64,000 nucleotides of DNA from NCBI GenBank assembly GCA_028386065.3, contig JAKUCV010007793.1, positions 21,259-85,258 on the forward strand, in the 5' to 3' direction. Below the pieces are notes generated by a model. It was not told the origin of the DNA. It searched no databases and saw only the letters and a list, made by a program, of their open reading frames with translations. This document shows, in pieces, positions 23,101 through 33,275 of this stretch; the stretch's first letter is position 1; each line of letters begins with the position of its first letter. The position numbers were made by a program, and so were the translations under genes. The DNA comes from Turnera subulata (taxonomy: Eukaryota; Streptophyta; Magnoliopsida; Malpighiales; Passifloraceae).

Positions 23101-23689
23101 AAAGATTTAACAGGAGGAATGGGGGTGGACTATTGCTTTGAGTGTACTGGTGTACCATCCCTAATCAATGAAGCACTTCAAGCTACAAAACCTGTAATAT
23201 ACTTGCACAAATGTATATTTTGTATATTTTTAAACACAAAATAAATAATTAATGATAGTAAGTGTCTTCTATAATAAGACTGTCCTTTTTTTTTTTTTCG
23301 TGGTTTGTTAATGTTAGGGGCAAGGGCAAACGATTGTGGTAGGTGCGGGCAATGATGCAACAGTGGCTATTGACTTCATACCGCTGCTGTGTGGTGGAAA
23401 CTTGAAGGGTTGCATTTTTGGAGACATCAAAGCCAAATCACACCTTCCCATCATACTCCACAAGTGCAAGAACAATGTAAGTCAGTCTAGATGATCTAAT
23501 CCGACCTATTTATCAGTATAGCCACCCAAGACATTTTATGGCTACGGTAATTATTCTTTTTTTTTTTTTTTGGTTCAGGAACTGCATCTTAAGGAACTAC
23601 TGACTCATGAAGTTTCACTGCATGAAATAAGTAAGGCAATCCAACTGTCCAAGCAGCCAGACTGTGTTAAAGTTCTAATCAAGATTTGA
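20136..23689 (+). CDS. Zinc-dependent alcohol dehydrogenase-like protein, seven exons
   Basis: The predicted joins are 20136-20175, 20347-20489, 20598-20635, 22437-22839, 22954-23193, 23318-23476 and 23579-23689. All introns are GT..AG and frame is kept throughout, giving 377 residues, the usual size of plant medium-chain ADH-like enzymes. Catalytic zinc ligands are Cys49 (CHTD), His70 (GHE) and Cys176 (SCGYTTG). The structural zinc loop is Cys100, 103, 106 and 114, and the NAD-binding glycine motif GLGAVGLG is at 201-208. The family oxidises alcohols or reduces aldehydes with NAD(H) in the cytosol; the exact substrate is unknown. The C-terminus ends [12 protein letters not shown], as in plant ADH-like proteins. 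The start ATG at 20136 gives [13 protein letters not shown], a standard family N-terminus. Intron 3 is about 1.8 kb because of a transposon at 20798-22389. Expression is not shown. Confidence 0.9.
20798..22389. mobile_element. Mutator-like element with 213-bp TIRs in ADH-like intron 3
   Basis: Terminal inverted repeats at 20798-21010 and 22177-22389 start GGGTTTTTGGG. They are nearly perfect over the outer 150 bp (two mismatches by eye) and looser inside. Exact 9-bp direct repeats GTTCAGTTT flank the element at 20789-20797 and 22390-22398. Long TIRs plus a 9-bp TSD are diagnostic of Mutator-like elements. The inner TIR ends carry AAAACGACGTCGTTTT and a near copy. No transposase frame is present, so the element is non-autonomous. 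A GC-rich interior (about 21330-21800) between AT-rich shoulders suggests captured DNA (Pack-MULE), though I recognise no parent gene. Confidence 0.93.
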
Positions 23690-23899
23690 AATACAAGCAA
23701 ACCATGCAGTGAGGGATTACTTTATGCCTGTCCTACTTCCTGTTACTTCCCTCTACACTTCGCACCACTGAATTTCTGAGTAAATCGTCTCGTTTGTATG
23801 TTGAATTTAAGTTATGGTTTTCTTGCTATATATATTGGAATCTGGAATTTGATGCACTGCACTATGTTGTGGAGACTTGAGGAGTTATTCCTGCGCTGA

Positions 23900-24287
23900 T
23901 ATGGTTTAGCTGGTAGCAAAACGGCAAGATCAAATTGGATGGCTAATTTCTATGCAGTTGTGTGGAGTATTTGGCTAAGTAGGAATAAGCTTATCTACGA
24001 AAATCATGGTGTTGATTGGGGTAGACTTTTTGATATTATCTTATTGAGATTCCTATCCTGGATCAAAGCCAAACATCCATCCTTTCCCTTTGGACTAGCT
24101 GATGTGCTTCAGTGTTCAGATAGTCTTAAAGGTTGGCGTGGACAACCTGTCAGAATGCTTCTTGTATAGATTTGGCTGTAGATGTTGGAAGTGCTAGTCA
24201 TTTCTGTGATGACTGGTCAATTTTTTACATTGTTCTACCTTGATGGTTCTTAATAAAATCTCTCGTTATATAGATAAAAAAAAAAAA
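23900..24287 (+). mobile_element. LINE 3' fragment with poly(A)
   Basis: A short frame (continuing upstream of the ATG at 23939) reads NWMANFYAVVWSIWLSRNKL and then FDIILLRFLSWIKAKHPSFP, the characteristic C-terminal end of plant L1-type ORF2. The same layout is visible in the C-terminus of the LINE at 17649-19565. It ends in TAATAAAATCTCTCG and an A-run at 24276-24287. The 5' edge is uncertain and no convincing target-site duplication was found. It lies just 3' of the ADH-like gene, where it could contribute a polyadenylation signal. Confidence 0.75.
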
Positions 24288-24402
24288 ACGAACAAATACC
24301 CAGCTTGGACAGTAGTATTATGATCATGACGCACTCCACCTGAATCAGCCAACTCGGGATTGCCCTTATTGGCCCCATTTGTATTCAGCTACCAGCTAGC
24401 AC

Positions 24403-25445
24403 TAGGGGTGTAAACGAGTAGAGCTACTCGTGAGCTACTCGGGATCGACTCGGTAGATACTCGAACTCGACTCGTGCTTATCGAGCTCGAGTCGAGCTCG
24501 AGCTTGAAATTACTTGGCTCGTTAGGCTCGCGAGCCTTATCGAGCTCTACTAATATTTATTAAATACTAAGCCCATTGGGTTGTTCACTTGCATGATTTA
24601 AGTTGGTACCTATAATTGGGTCATTTAAGAAACTTAAAAGCAACAATTGGGCTGAGCTATTCAAGAAACTTGAAAGCCCATTTTTCATCCGTTAGTAAAA
24701 TGAAATTGTAAGTTCAAAATTTAATGAATCGAAATTCGAAGCTACCCAAATCCAATCTGCTTCCTCCCAAATTGTTAACAAATTAAAAAAAAAAAAAAAG
24801 AAACCCTCAACCTTCGCACTCGTTCTTTGACCAGATCTGAACCTATTTTTCTTTCTTTCTCCACAAAGCTTCTCTCCAACAACAAAAAAACCCCTCTATT
24901 CAGTCTCACAATTCCTTCCTCCTCTCCGGCGACAACTAAAGGCGGCTCCTCCACCTCTCACAACCAAATCTCATCCATCTTCATGCTTCTGTGCCGTTGA
25001 ACCGACTTGATAATGGCAGCCATTGACAAGCGCATGGAGGCAATTCAGAAGCATGGCAGCCACTCTGACTAGGATTTATTGGAGGTGGATTTCTGCGAAT
25101 TGTTTTTTCTGTTCAAGCTTTAACTTCTTGACTCCATTATTGATGGTGAAATCAATTTAATTCATTTGGTTTCCTTGAATCAATTGTTTGTTGTTTGGAT
25201 TGAGATTCAGAAACAGAAGAAGAGAAATTGATTAGTTGCACGGCTGTGGGAGTGAGTGGAAATGGAATTGGGTGGCTCTGCCTAATCGAGCCGGCTCGAG
25301 ATAGTAAATTTTCTATCGATCTCGAGCTCGAGCTCAGAAAATAAAGCTCGACCGAGCTCGAGTCGAGCTCGAGCTTAACATTTTCTTAACGAGCTCGAGT
25401 CGAGCTTGCCAATACTCGGCTCGACTCGGCTCGTTTACACCCCTA
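24403..25445. mobile_element. Non-autonomous hAT element
   Basis: The ends are inverted repeats TAGGGGTGTAAACGAG and CTCGTTTACACCCCTA, and exact 8-bp direct repeats GCTAGCAC flank the element (24395-24402 and 25446-25453). An 8-bp TSD with this TIR is a hAT signature. Subterminal regions (about 24420-24550 and 25290-25430) are packed with GAGCTCGAGTCGAGCTC-type palindromes, the usual layout of hAT transposase binding sites. No transposase is encoded in the 1043 bp. The interior includes an A-run at 24786 and a pyrimidine-rich leader-like stretch of unknown origin. Confidence 0.92.
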
Positions 25446-25681
25446 GCTAGCACCACCTATGGTGAAGGACAAGCCATAATGTATTAGTTATAATGTGTAC
25501 AGTTGGAGTTGGAGAGGAATACAATGACTAGAATAAAGGAGAAAAAAAATAACGAATGGAAAGAATAAATTATTTTTTATTTATATGAAACTTATTTAAG
25601 CGTTAAATGTTACCGAATATATGATTTTTATATAACAAAATGAAATTTTTTATTTTACAAAAACTTTGAATTTAATGAAAC

Positions 25682-26054
25682 TTGCGGAGAGTCCAGAAGA
25701 ATGTAATGAAATGTCCATCTTGTGCAAATGACATAGCTGACTATCTTCGGAATCCACAGGTATTAAAACTTGATTACTAAAGTTAGTTTGATTACTAATA
25801 TTTTATCTTGAAACTCTAAATTCTTTGCTTCTTTTATCCCACTAGAACATATTCCAACAACATTTGAATTTTTATGCCAGGTTAATAGTGAATTGGCAGG
25901 AGCTATTGAATCACTTCAACACAGGGCTGCTGCAGAGATTAAAAAGTAGGAAACTTCTGGTCAAGGTGATGAATCAGATGAACAAGATGAACAGCCAGAC
26001 ACTGTCGCTGATGCAGAAGTAAGCAATAGAGAATGGCAAAAGCTTGACGAATAG
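25682..26054 (+). pseudogene. Two-exon gene remnant with Cys pair and acidic tail
   Basis: The reading LRRVQKNVMKCPSCANDIAD, then YLRNPQ, runs to a GT donor after CCACAG (about 25760). It resumes after a TGCCAG acceptor (about 25881) with VNSELAGAIESLQHRAAAEI, meets a TAG, and continues in the same frame with a Glu/Asp/Gln-rich acidic tail ending at TAG 26052. The CPSC pair could be the end of a RING or other zinc finger, but I do not recognise the family. A single internal stop and the lack of upstream exons suggest a 3' gene fragment. It lies between the hAT element and the downstream end of the split F-box gene. Confidence 0.4.
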
Positions 26055-27371
26055 TTGGTCAACCGGTGGTGATGTCTTTAGCAATTGTATATCTTCAGAG
26101 GAGCAAGAGAAAGCTTCATATGACTAAACCTGAAAAAATCAATTCGGAAAGACGGGTCATTAGGTAAAATCCAAGAAATCAATGTTATAGTAAGAAATCA
26201 ATGGTATGTGACCAACCATGAGAATAAACCATTGCCAGCAAGCATTAGCACGCAGAGCAAAAGACTTCACCCTCCCCTAATGGCTAGGAGATTGAATGGC
26301 TTTGTGAGTATACATCATAAGCCACAACATCAAGTATCATCCATAGCAACATAAGACCCTGAAAAAGTATGACTCTTAAGGCAGGGGAAAACAATTTAGG
26401 TCAGTGGTCTAATAATCAGACCACAAAGAAACATGACAAGAAGTTGAACTTAAAAGATCAAAACTATCAGTCCAATTGATATACCAGTATCAGATGAAAA
26501 GAATAATTTGTTAGTTTCTGTCAACACTGCCATGGTCATTGAAATCTACTGGACAAGAAAAGCCATGTCACTACAATCACAGTTGAAATACACCAGATTA
26601 ACCTGGGATGGCAACTCATGGCATCTTCACCCGCACTCCATGATTCGTTAATCCAGATGACTCACCACCAGAAACCCACCGTGGCTGCTGCTTGTTAAGT
26701 GGACGCCATAGAAGCAACGGACAATCACATTGGTCACACAGTTCACTGCCAAGACCATTCTCCATCTCATAAACCACAACAGTAGAGCCAGGGTGACCAC
26801 AAGCAGGAGGTTCAGGAAAATTAGGATAAGAATTATCAAAATAAATAGAATTGGCCTTGTATCCCGGGAATTCCTTTGCCCAAACCGAAAATGAATAATC
26901 GGTGCCAATGAAAGCAATGCGATCCTTCAGTTCATCACATGCCTTAACCCACACATGCTTCTCTTCATCAAATCTTTCAACTTGCATTCTAACAATTCTC
27001 CCTTCATCAACAATATTTACATACACCCCAAGAATATCCCCACAGGACTCTACCACAGAACTTAGGCAATTCTCCCCTGCATGAGCAAGCTGGGTTGTCT
27101 TCAATGAATCGGGATCAACTGTAATAACCAATCCCCTCCAACCACAGGCGTAAAATTTACCACGGATGTAGAATATGTTGGAAAAGGAAGCACCATAAGC
27201 GGCGATGGCGGTGTCCAAAACACTGGTCCATTTGTCATCTCCCATCCTCCAAGCAACCAACCTTCCCCTAATCGATGCCATGACAATAAAACGATCCCCA
27301 ATCTTACTAAAACCCGAAGCAACGGCAACACGAAATGGAAAACGAATGGGACAAGCAACCTCCTCCAAAAG

Positions 27372-28050
27372 TGTTGATTGAAGTGATCAAGCTGTAAAGC
27401 TAAGTGTTAGTGGAGCTGTTAGTGTGTGATCAAGCTGTAAGTTGACCCTACTCAATTATTCAAGAATGTTAGTTGGAGTTGATTATTGTGTTGTGTTAGT
27501 GCAATCCTGAGTGTTGCCTGAGTTGTATTGTTTCCACTAAGTATTGTTTCATTATGAGCATCTTAGGAAAAGATAGTGTGAGTTGTCATGTTTAGTGGGT
27601 TTATGAGTTGTCAAAGCTGTATTATAGGCTGGTTTTCTGCCTATAAATTTGAGTCTTGTAATCAGTTTTAATCAAGTGAAATAAGAGTGCATTGAGTGTG
27701 TTTCACTTCACAAAGTGTTTCTTAGTTTGTTCATTAAGTGTACAAGCCAAAAGATTGAGTGAATTGAGAGAAAACCAATTGAAAAGTAACCCAGAAAATC
27801 AGTTTTGTGTTTTTGCAGAATTCTGGAAATTCCAGAATTTCACTGTAGCAAACATCGATGTTTTGATTTTAAACATCGATGTTTTAACTGTTCTGCCCAA
27901 GAATTTGAAGTTTCCGAATCATCTAAACATCGATGTTCTAGCTGTTCGGTAGTTTATTTGAAGTTTCCGAATCATCAAAACATCGATGTTTAAACACAAA
28001 CATCGATGTTCTTGTGATTAATCTGAAGAATTTGAAGATCAAAGCCAATA
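27372..28050 (+). repeat. 5' LTR of Copia A
   Basis: This 679-bp LTR holds five exact copies of the 12-bp palindrome AACATCGATGTT at 27851, 27872, 27926, 27979 and 27999. They are spaced 20-54 bp apart near the LTR's 3' end, probably in the R/U5 part. A TATAAATTTG at about 27643 is a candidate core promoter or polyadenylation region. Confidence 0.95.
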
Positions 28051-28147
28051 ATTGGTAGCGAAGCCAGGTTCCTTCTTTCGGGCTTGTTCCATTCATTGAA
28101 ATCTTACAAACTCAACCTCAAATACCTTCCAAACACCAAACCACAAA

Positions 28148-31100
28148 ATGAATACACAACCGGCAAGCAGAACCACCTCATCCTTACCCTTACCCCCCAT
28201 TTTTTATGGAGAAAATTACAGCTATTGGGCTATAAGGATGAAATCCTTTCTTGTAGCCAATGGCTTGTGGTTCTTAATTGAAGAGGGCTTTTCTGAAGAA
28301 GAGGATATTGAAGAAATGTCGGTAAATCAATTAAGAACATATAATGAAAGACTGCAAAAACACAATACTGCAGTTTCATTTATGTTTTCATTGGTTTCAG
28401 AAGAAATTTTTCCTCTGATTGTTGGAGCTACAACAGCTAAAGAAGCATGGGAGATCCTCGAGAAGCAATTCAGAGGTTCCAAAGAAACAAGGCAAATAAG
28501 AGTACAAGCCTTGAGAAGAGAATTCGAGATGCTGAAGATGTCAGAAGCTGAAACAATAAGGGAGTATGCTTCAAAAGCTCAAAGCATCGTCAATAAAATA
28601 AGGTTGTTTGGAGAAGTGATCCCGGAGGTCAGAGTAGTTTAGAAAATTCTCAACACCGTGGTTGATAGATTTGAAGCAAAAGTAGCTGCAATTGAAGAAT
28701 CAAGAGACATCACTCAGATGTCAGTTCCTGAATTAGTTGGCAAGCTAGAGGCTCATGAGCAAAGACATGGGAGAAAGGCTGAAGCCGAAATTGAAAAGGC
28801 TTTCCAAGCCAAGCAGAAGAATGTCAACAACAAATTTGAAGTCAAGCAAAAACCGGTGAAAAGCACCAACAAGTACCAAAATGAAGCATCGAGTTCACAA
28901 ACCAATTTTTCTCCTAGCAAATACTGTGGAAAAACAAACCACTTGGAGCAAAAGTGCTGGAAGAACAAGAAGTGTAATTTCTGTCATAGGAATGGACACA
29001 TTGAACGCTTCTGCAAAGCTAAACAAAGTGGAGGAAATCAAGCACAACAACAAGTCCAAGAACAACCACAGACAAGGCAACAAGCTCAACCTGTTGAAGG
29101 TAATCAACAAGAGTTCATGTTCATGACAAGTGAGAGTTCAAAGAAGCAAGAAGAATGTGTGTGGTACATTGACAGTGGCTGCACTAGTCACATGACGGAA
29201 AACTTAAAGTGGTTCGTGGACTTGGATGAATCAATCCGTGTGGAAGTCAAGACAGCTGATGGTGCCATTCTCAAGTCCAAAGGAAGAGGTACTGTTTCTA
29301 TAAACTATGATGGAGTTGGTAAATTCATTAAAGATGTCTTGCTAGTTCCTGGATTGAAGCACAATCTTTTGAGTGTGCTTCAAATGACTAAGAATGGGTA
29401 CAAAGTAAACTTTGAAGATGATTGTTGTGTGATCTCGGTGAATGGCAAAACAATTTGCAAAACAAAAATGAAGAACAATGCATTTCCTGTGAACATGAGC
29501 ATGCATGATGAGATGGTGAACGTATGTGAAGTAGATGAAAGTGACTTGTGGCATAGAAGATATGGCCATGCCAACTTGCACTCCTTGAAGCTTGCTGCAC
29601 AAAAGGAGTATGTCAGAGATTTGCCACAAATACAAATTCCTGAAAAAGTTTGTGAGCCATGTCAGTTGGGAAAGATGCATAGAGAATCATTCCCGGTTGC
29701 AACAGAAGGAAGAACCCTAGAGAAGCTGGAGTTGGTGCACACCGACCTTTGTGGCCCGATGCACACACCCTCCTTGAGTGGTAATATCTATTTCATGCTA
29801 TTCATTGATGATCTAACATGCATGACCTGGATTTACTTCCTGAAGAATAAATTGGCAACTCTGGAAATCTTCAAGAAATACAAGAGCATGGTGGAAACAG
29901 AAAGCAATTGTAGACTGAAGAAGCTGAGATCAGATAGAGGGGGAGAATTCATATCAAATGTGTTTGAAGAGTTCTGTAATTCGAATGGCATCCTTCATCA
30001 ACTAACAGTACCATATTCTCCTCAACAAAATGGAGTAGTAGAGAGGAAGAATAGGACAGTGATGGAGATGGCAAGAAGCATGCTTGCGGAGAAGAAGCTT
30101 CCTCAAAGTTTTTGGGCAGAAGCCACCTACACTGCTGTGTATCTCATCAACAGGCTCTCAACAAAGTCAATTGATGGGATGACTCCCATTGAAGCATGGA
30201 CTGGTAAGAAACCAACAGTTAAGCACCTTAAAGTGTTTGGCTCTCTTTGCTATGTTCATGTTCTAGATGAAAAGAGAAGAAAGCTGGATTACAGAGTTGA
30301 AAGAGGAATATTTTTGGGATATAGTAGTCAATCCAAAGGCTACAGGGTATTCATGGTTGACAATGAGAGGGTAATCACCTCAAGGGATGTAAGAGTGGAT
30401 GAAGATGCTTATTGGGATTGGAAAGAAAAGAAGGTGATGAAGAACAATCCCAGTGATGCAGCTGAAGAAGAAGATCAAGTACAAGAAGATCATCCTCTAA
30501 ATGAAGAGGATTATGACTCAGACATACCTCCAATGAAGGTTAGAACACTTGCTGATGTTTATGGGAGATGCAATTTTGTAGAAGCAGAGCCACATTGTTA
30601 TGAAGAGGCAGCAAATCAAGAGCATTGGAAAAGAGCCATGGAAGAAGAAATCAGCATGATCAACAAGAATCAAAATTGGGAGTTAGTTACAAGGCCTGGA
30701 AATCAAAAGATAATTGGAGTCAAATGGGTGTTTCGCACAAAGATGAATCCTGATAGCAAAATCTCCAAATTCAAAGCAAGGCTAGTGGTCAAAGGCTATG
30801 CACAACAATATGGCCTTGATTATCTTGAGACATTTGCACCGGTGGCACGCCTCGACATAATTAGACTGCTCTTAACAATTTCAGCTCAAAACAAATGGAA
30901 GGTATTCCACTTAGATGTGAAGTCTGCATTTCTAAATGGAATTCTAGAAGAAGAAGTCTACATTGAGCAACCTAAAGGGTTCATTGTTGAAGGAAAGGAA
31001 GATCATGTCTACAAGTTGAAAAAAGCTCTCTATAGACTGAAACAGGCTTCAAGAGCTTGGTATAGTCGCATGGACAACCACTTGATTCAACAAGGATTCA

Positions 31101-32133
31101 AGAGAAGTGAAAGTGAGGCAACATTGTATGTGAAAGGCAACTCAAGTGATGATTTGATCATAGTCTCCCTCTATGTTGATGACATGCTAATAACCGGAGC
31201 AAATCACAACAAAATTTCGGTTTTCAAAACTGAAATGATGAAAGAATTTGAAATGTCCGATTTGGGATTGATGCACTACTTCCTTGGAATGGAGGTGATG
31301 CAAAGTGATGAAGGTATTATGATCTCTCAGAAGAGATATGCAGAAACTATCCTAAAGAAATTCAAGATGGACTCTTGCAATCCAGCGCCAACTCCATTGA
31401 TTCAAAATACCAAGCTTGCAAAGAATGGAGATGAAGAAGATGCGGAAATTGGAGTGTTCAGGAGCTGTGTAGGAAGTTTGATGTACCTCACAGCAACTCG
31501 GCCTGACTTACTGTTTGCACCAACTTGCTGTCAAGGTTTCTAAATGCTCCTAAGAAGAGTCATGCAGCTGTGATGAAGAGAGTGATCAGGTATGTTAAAG
31601 GCACTACTGATCTTGGTCTTCATTACAGCTCATTTGAAAATGCAAAGTTGAAGGCATATTGTGATAGTGATTGGGCTGGAAGTGTAGATGACATGAAAAG
31701 CACAACAGGTTATGTTTTCTTGCTTGGTTCAAATGCTTTTTCGTGGTGTTCCAAGAAACAAACTGTTGTTGCTCAATCCACAGTTGAGGCAGAGTATCTT
31801 GCTGCTGCTTCAACTGTAAATCAAGTTATTTGGTTCAGAAAAATCATGTCAGATTTGAAGATGGAGCAAGAAGAACCCATGGAGCTATTCTGTGACAATC
31901 AGTCCACCATTGCGATGATTAAGAATCCAATTGATCATGGAAGGACAAAGCATTTCAAGATTAGATTCCATGTTATTCGAGAAGCTGAAAATGAAGGAGA
32001 TGTTCAAGTCTTGTTTTGCTCCTCCGAAAATCAATTGGCAGACCTGTTCACAAAGCCTTTGCCCAAGAACAGGTTTGAATTGTTGAAGACCATGATGAAC
32101 ATGAAGAACAGCCTGATCAAGGGGGAGTGTTGA
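28148..32133 (+). pseudogene. Copia A gag-pol polyprotein, one stop and one frameshift
   Basis: Starting at ATG 28148 (MNTQPASRTT) the frame encodes Gag with the YSYWAIRMKSFL capsid start. A TAG at 28640-28642 interrupts it, and the same frame continues. Numbering from Met at 28658: zinc knuckle CNFCHRNGHIERFC (106-119), protease DSGCTSH (172-178), integrase HHCC zinc finger and catalytic core with GVVERKNRTVMEMARSML, then RT with FKARLVVKGYAQ and YVDDMLITG. At about 31525 a small indel shifts the frame into RNase H (31525-32133), which ends with ADLFTKPLPKNRF. Most catalytic motifs are intact. The product would be cytoplasmic virus-like particles and cDNA integration; this copy would need help from another element. 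Confidence 0.93.
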
Positions 32134-32826
32134 TTGAAGTGATCAAGTTGTAAAGCTAAGTGTTAGTGGAGCTGTTAGTGTGTGATCAAGCTGTAAGTTG
32201 ACCCTACTCAATTATTCAAGAATGTTAGTTGGAGTTGATTATTGTGTTGTGTTAGTGCAATCCTGAGTGTTGCCTGAGTTGTATTGTTTCCACTAAGTAT
32301 TGTTTCATTATGAGCATCTTAGGAAAAGATAGTGTGAGTTGTCATGTTTAGTGGGTTTATGAGCTGTCAAAGCTGTATTATAGGCTGGTTTTCTGCCTAT
32401 AAATTTGAGTCTTGTAATCAGTTTTAATCAAGTGAAATAAGAGTGCATTGAGTGTGTTTCACTTCACAAAGTGTTTCTTAGTTTGTTCATTAAGTGTACA
32501 AGCCAAAAGATTGAGTGAATTGAGAGAAAACCAATTGAAAAATAACCCAGAAAATTAATTTTGTGTTTTTGCAGAATTCTAGAAATTCCAGAATTTCACT
32601 GTAGCAAACATCGATGTTTTGATTTTAAACATCGATGTTTTAACTGTTCTGCCCAAGAATTTGAAGTTTCCGAATCATCTAAACATCGATGTTTTGATTC
32701 AAACATCGATGTTCTAGCTGTTCGGCAGTTTATTTGAAGTTTCCGAATCATCAAAACATCGATGTTTAAACACAAACATCGTTGTTCTTGTGATTAATCT
32801 GAAGAATTTGAAGATCAAAGCCAACA
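32128..32826 (+). repeat. 3' LTR of Copia A
   Basis: This 699-bp copy matches the 5' LTR but has one extra 20-bp repeat unit, giving palindrome copies at 32607, 32628, 32682, 32702 and 32755. A sixth at 32775 is mutated to AACATCGTTGTT. It ends CCAACA against the target-site copy AAAAG. Confidence 0.95.
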
Positions 32827-33275
32827 AAAAGATAGTCATTGCATATCTCACTGACTCTAAAGTCCAACGAGTCCATCATTACGAAGAAGGGCCGAGAGGT
32901 GTTCCAATCAATGGGAAGTGGGTTACAGAGCAAATTTTAGACAATGGCAATGCCTGATTCTGAGTGTTGGATTCTAACAAGACAGGGTGGGATAGTAGTC
33001 GTGCTACTAGAGGTTTGGGAGAGGGGTTGGATGGAGTAAATAGTGGACTCCGCGAGTATCAATTTGTCAGGAACATTTAAGTTGGGAGCAACTGGGAAGG
33101 GAAGCTTCAGAGATGAGGGGTATGTGGGCGGGAGAGGTATAGAAGATCGCCATTGCCGGCAAACTCCCCGGAACCGAAGAATGTAAAGACGGCTGCTTTT
33201 GTGGCAATTCACAATCTTTTCCAAAAGATCACAAGGAAGATCAGACCAGCAGAACCTGGATGAGATTGAAGCCAT

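Larger units (their letters stand above)
27372..32826 (+). mobile_element. Copia LTR retrotransposon A, nearly intact and young
   Basis: The 5455-bp element has LTRs 27372-28050 and 32128-32826 and is flanked by the 5-bp TSD AAAAG (27367-27371 and 32827-32831). Ends are TGTTGATTG and CCAACA; the 5' LTR end has mutated to CCAATA. A primer-binding-like TTGGTAGCGAAGCC follows the 5' LTR, and the polypurine GGGGGAG directly precedes the 3' LTR. The single gag-pol frame has only one stop and one frameshift. The LTRs differ by about nine substitutions and one 20-bp repeat unit by eye. It lies antisense within an F-box gene. Confidence 0.96.
26616..33275 (-). pseudogene. F-box/DUF295 gene split by a Copia insertion
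   Basis: The N-terminal half (33275 down to 32827) has an F-box (CWSDLPCDLLEKIVNCHKSS, RFRGVCRQWRSS). The C-terminal half (27366 down to 26616) has the DUF295 beta-propeller-like segment (GDRFIVMAS, WRMGDDKW, KFYACGW, ITVDPDSLKT, GYKANSIYFDN). Counting one copy of the AAAAG target site, the two halves give 1200 nt in one frame, about 399 residues, against 396 in the intact paralogue at 35889-37079. There is also one in-frame TAA at 32937-32939 before the insertion. F-box proteins act as substrate adaptors of SCF ubiquitin ligases; this copy is disabled. Whether the stop came before or after the Copia cannot be read directly. Confidence 0.9.
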
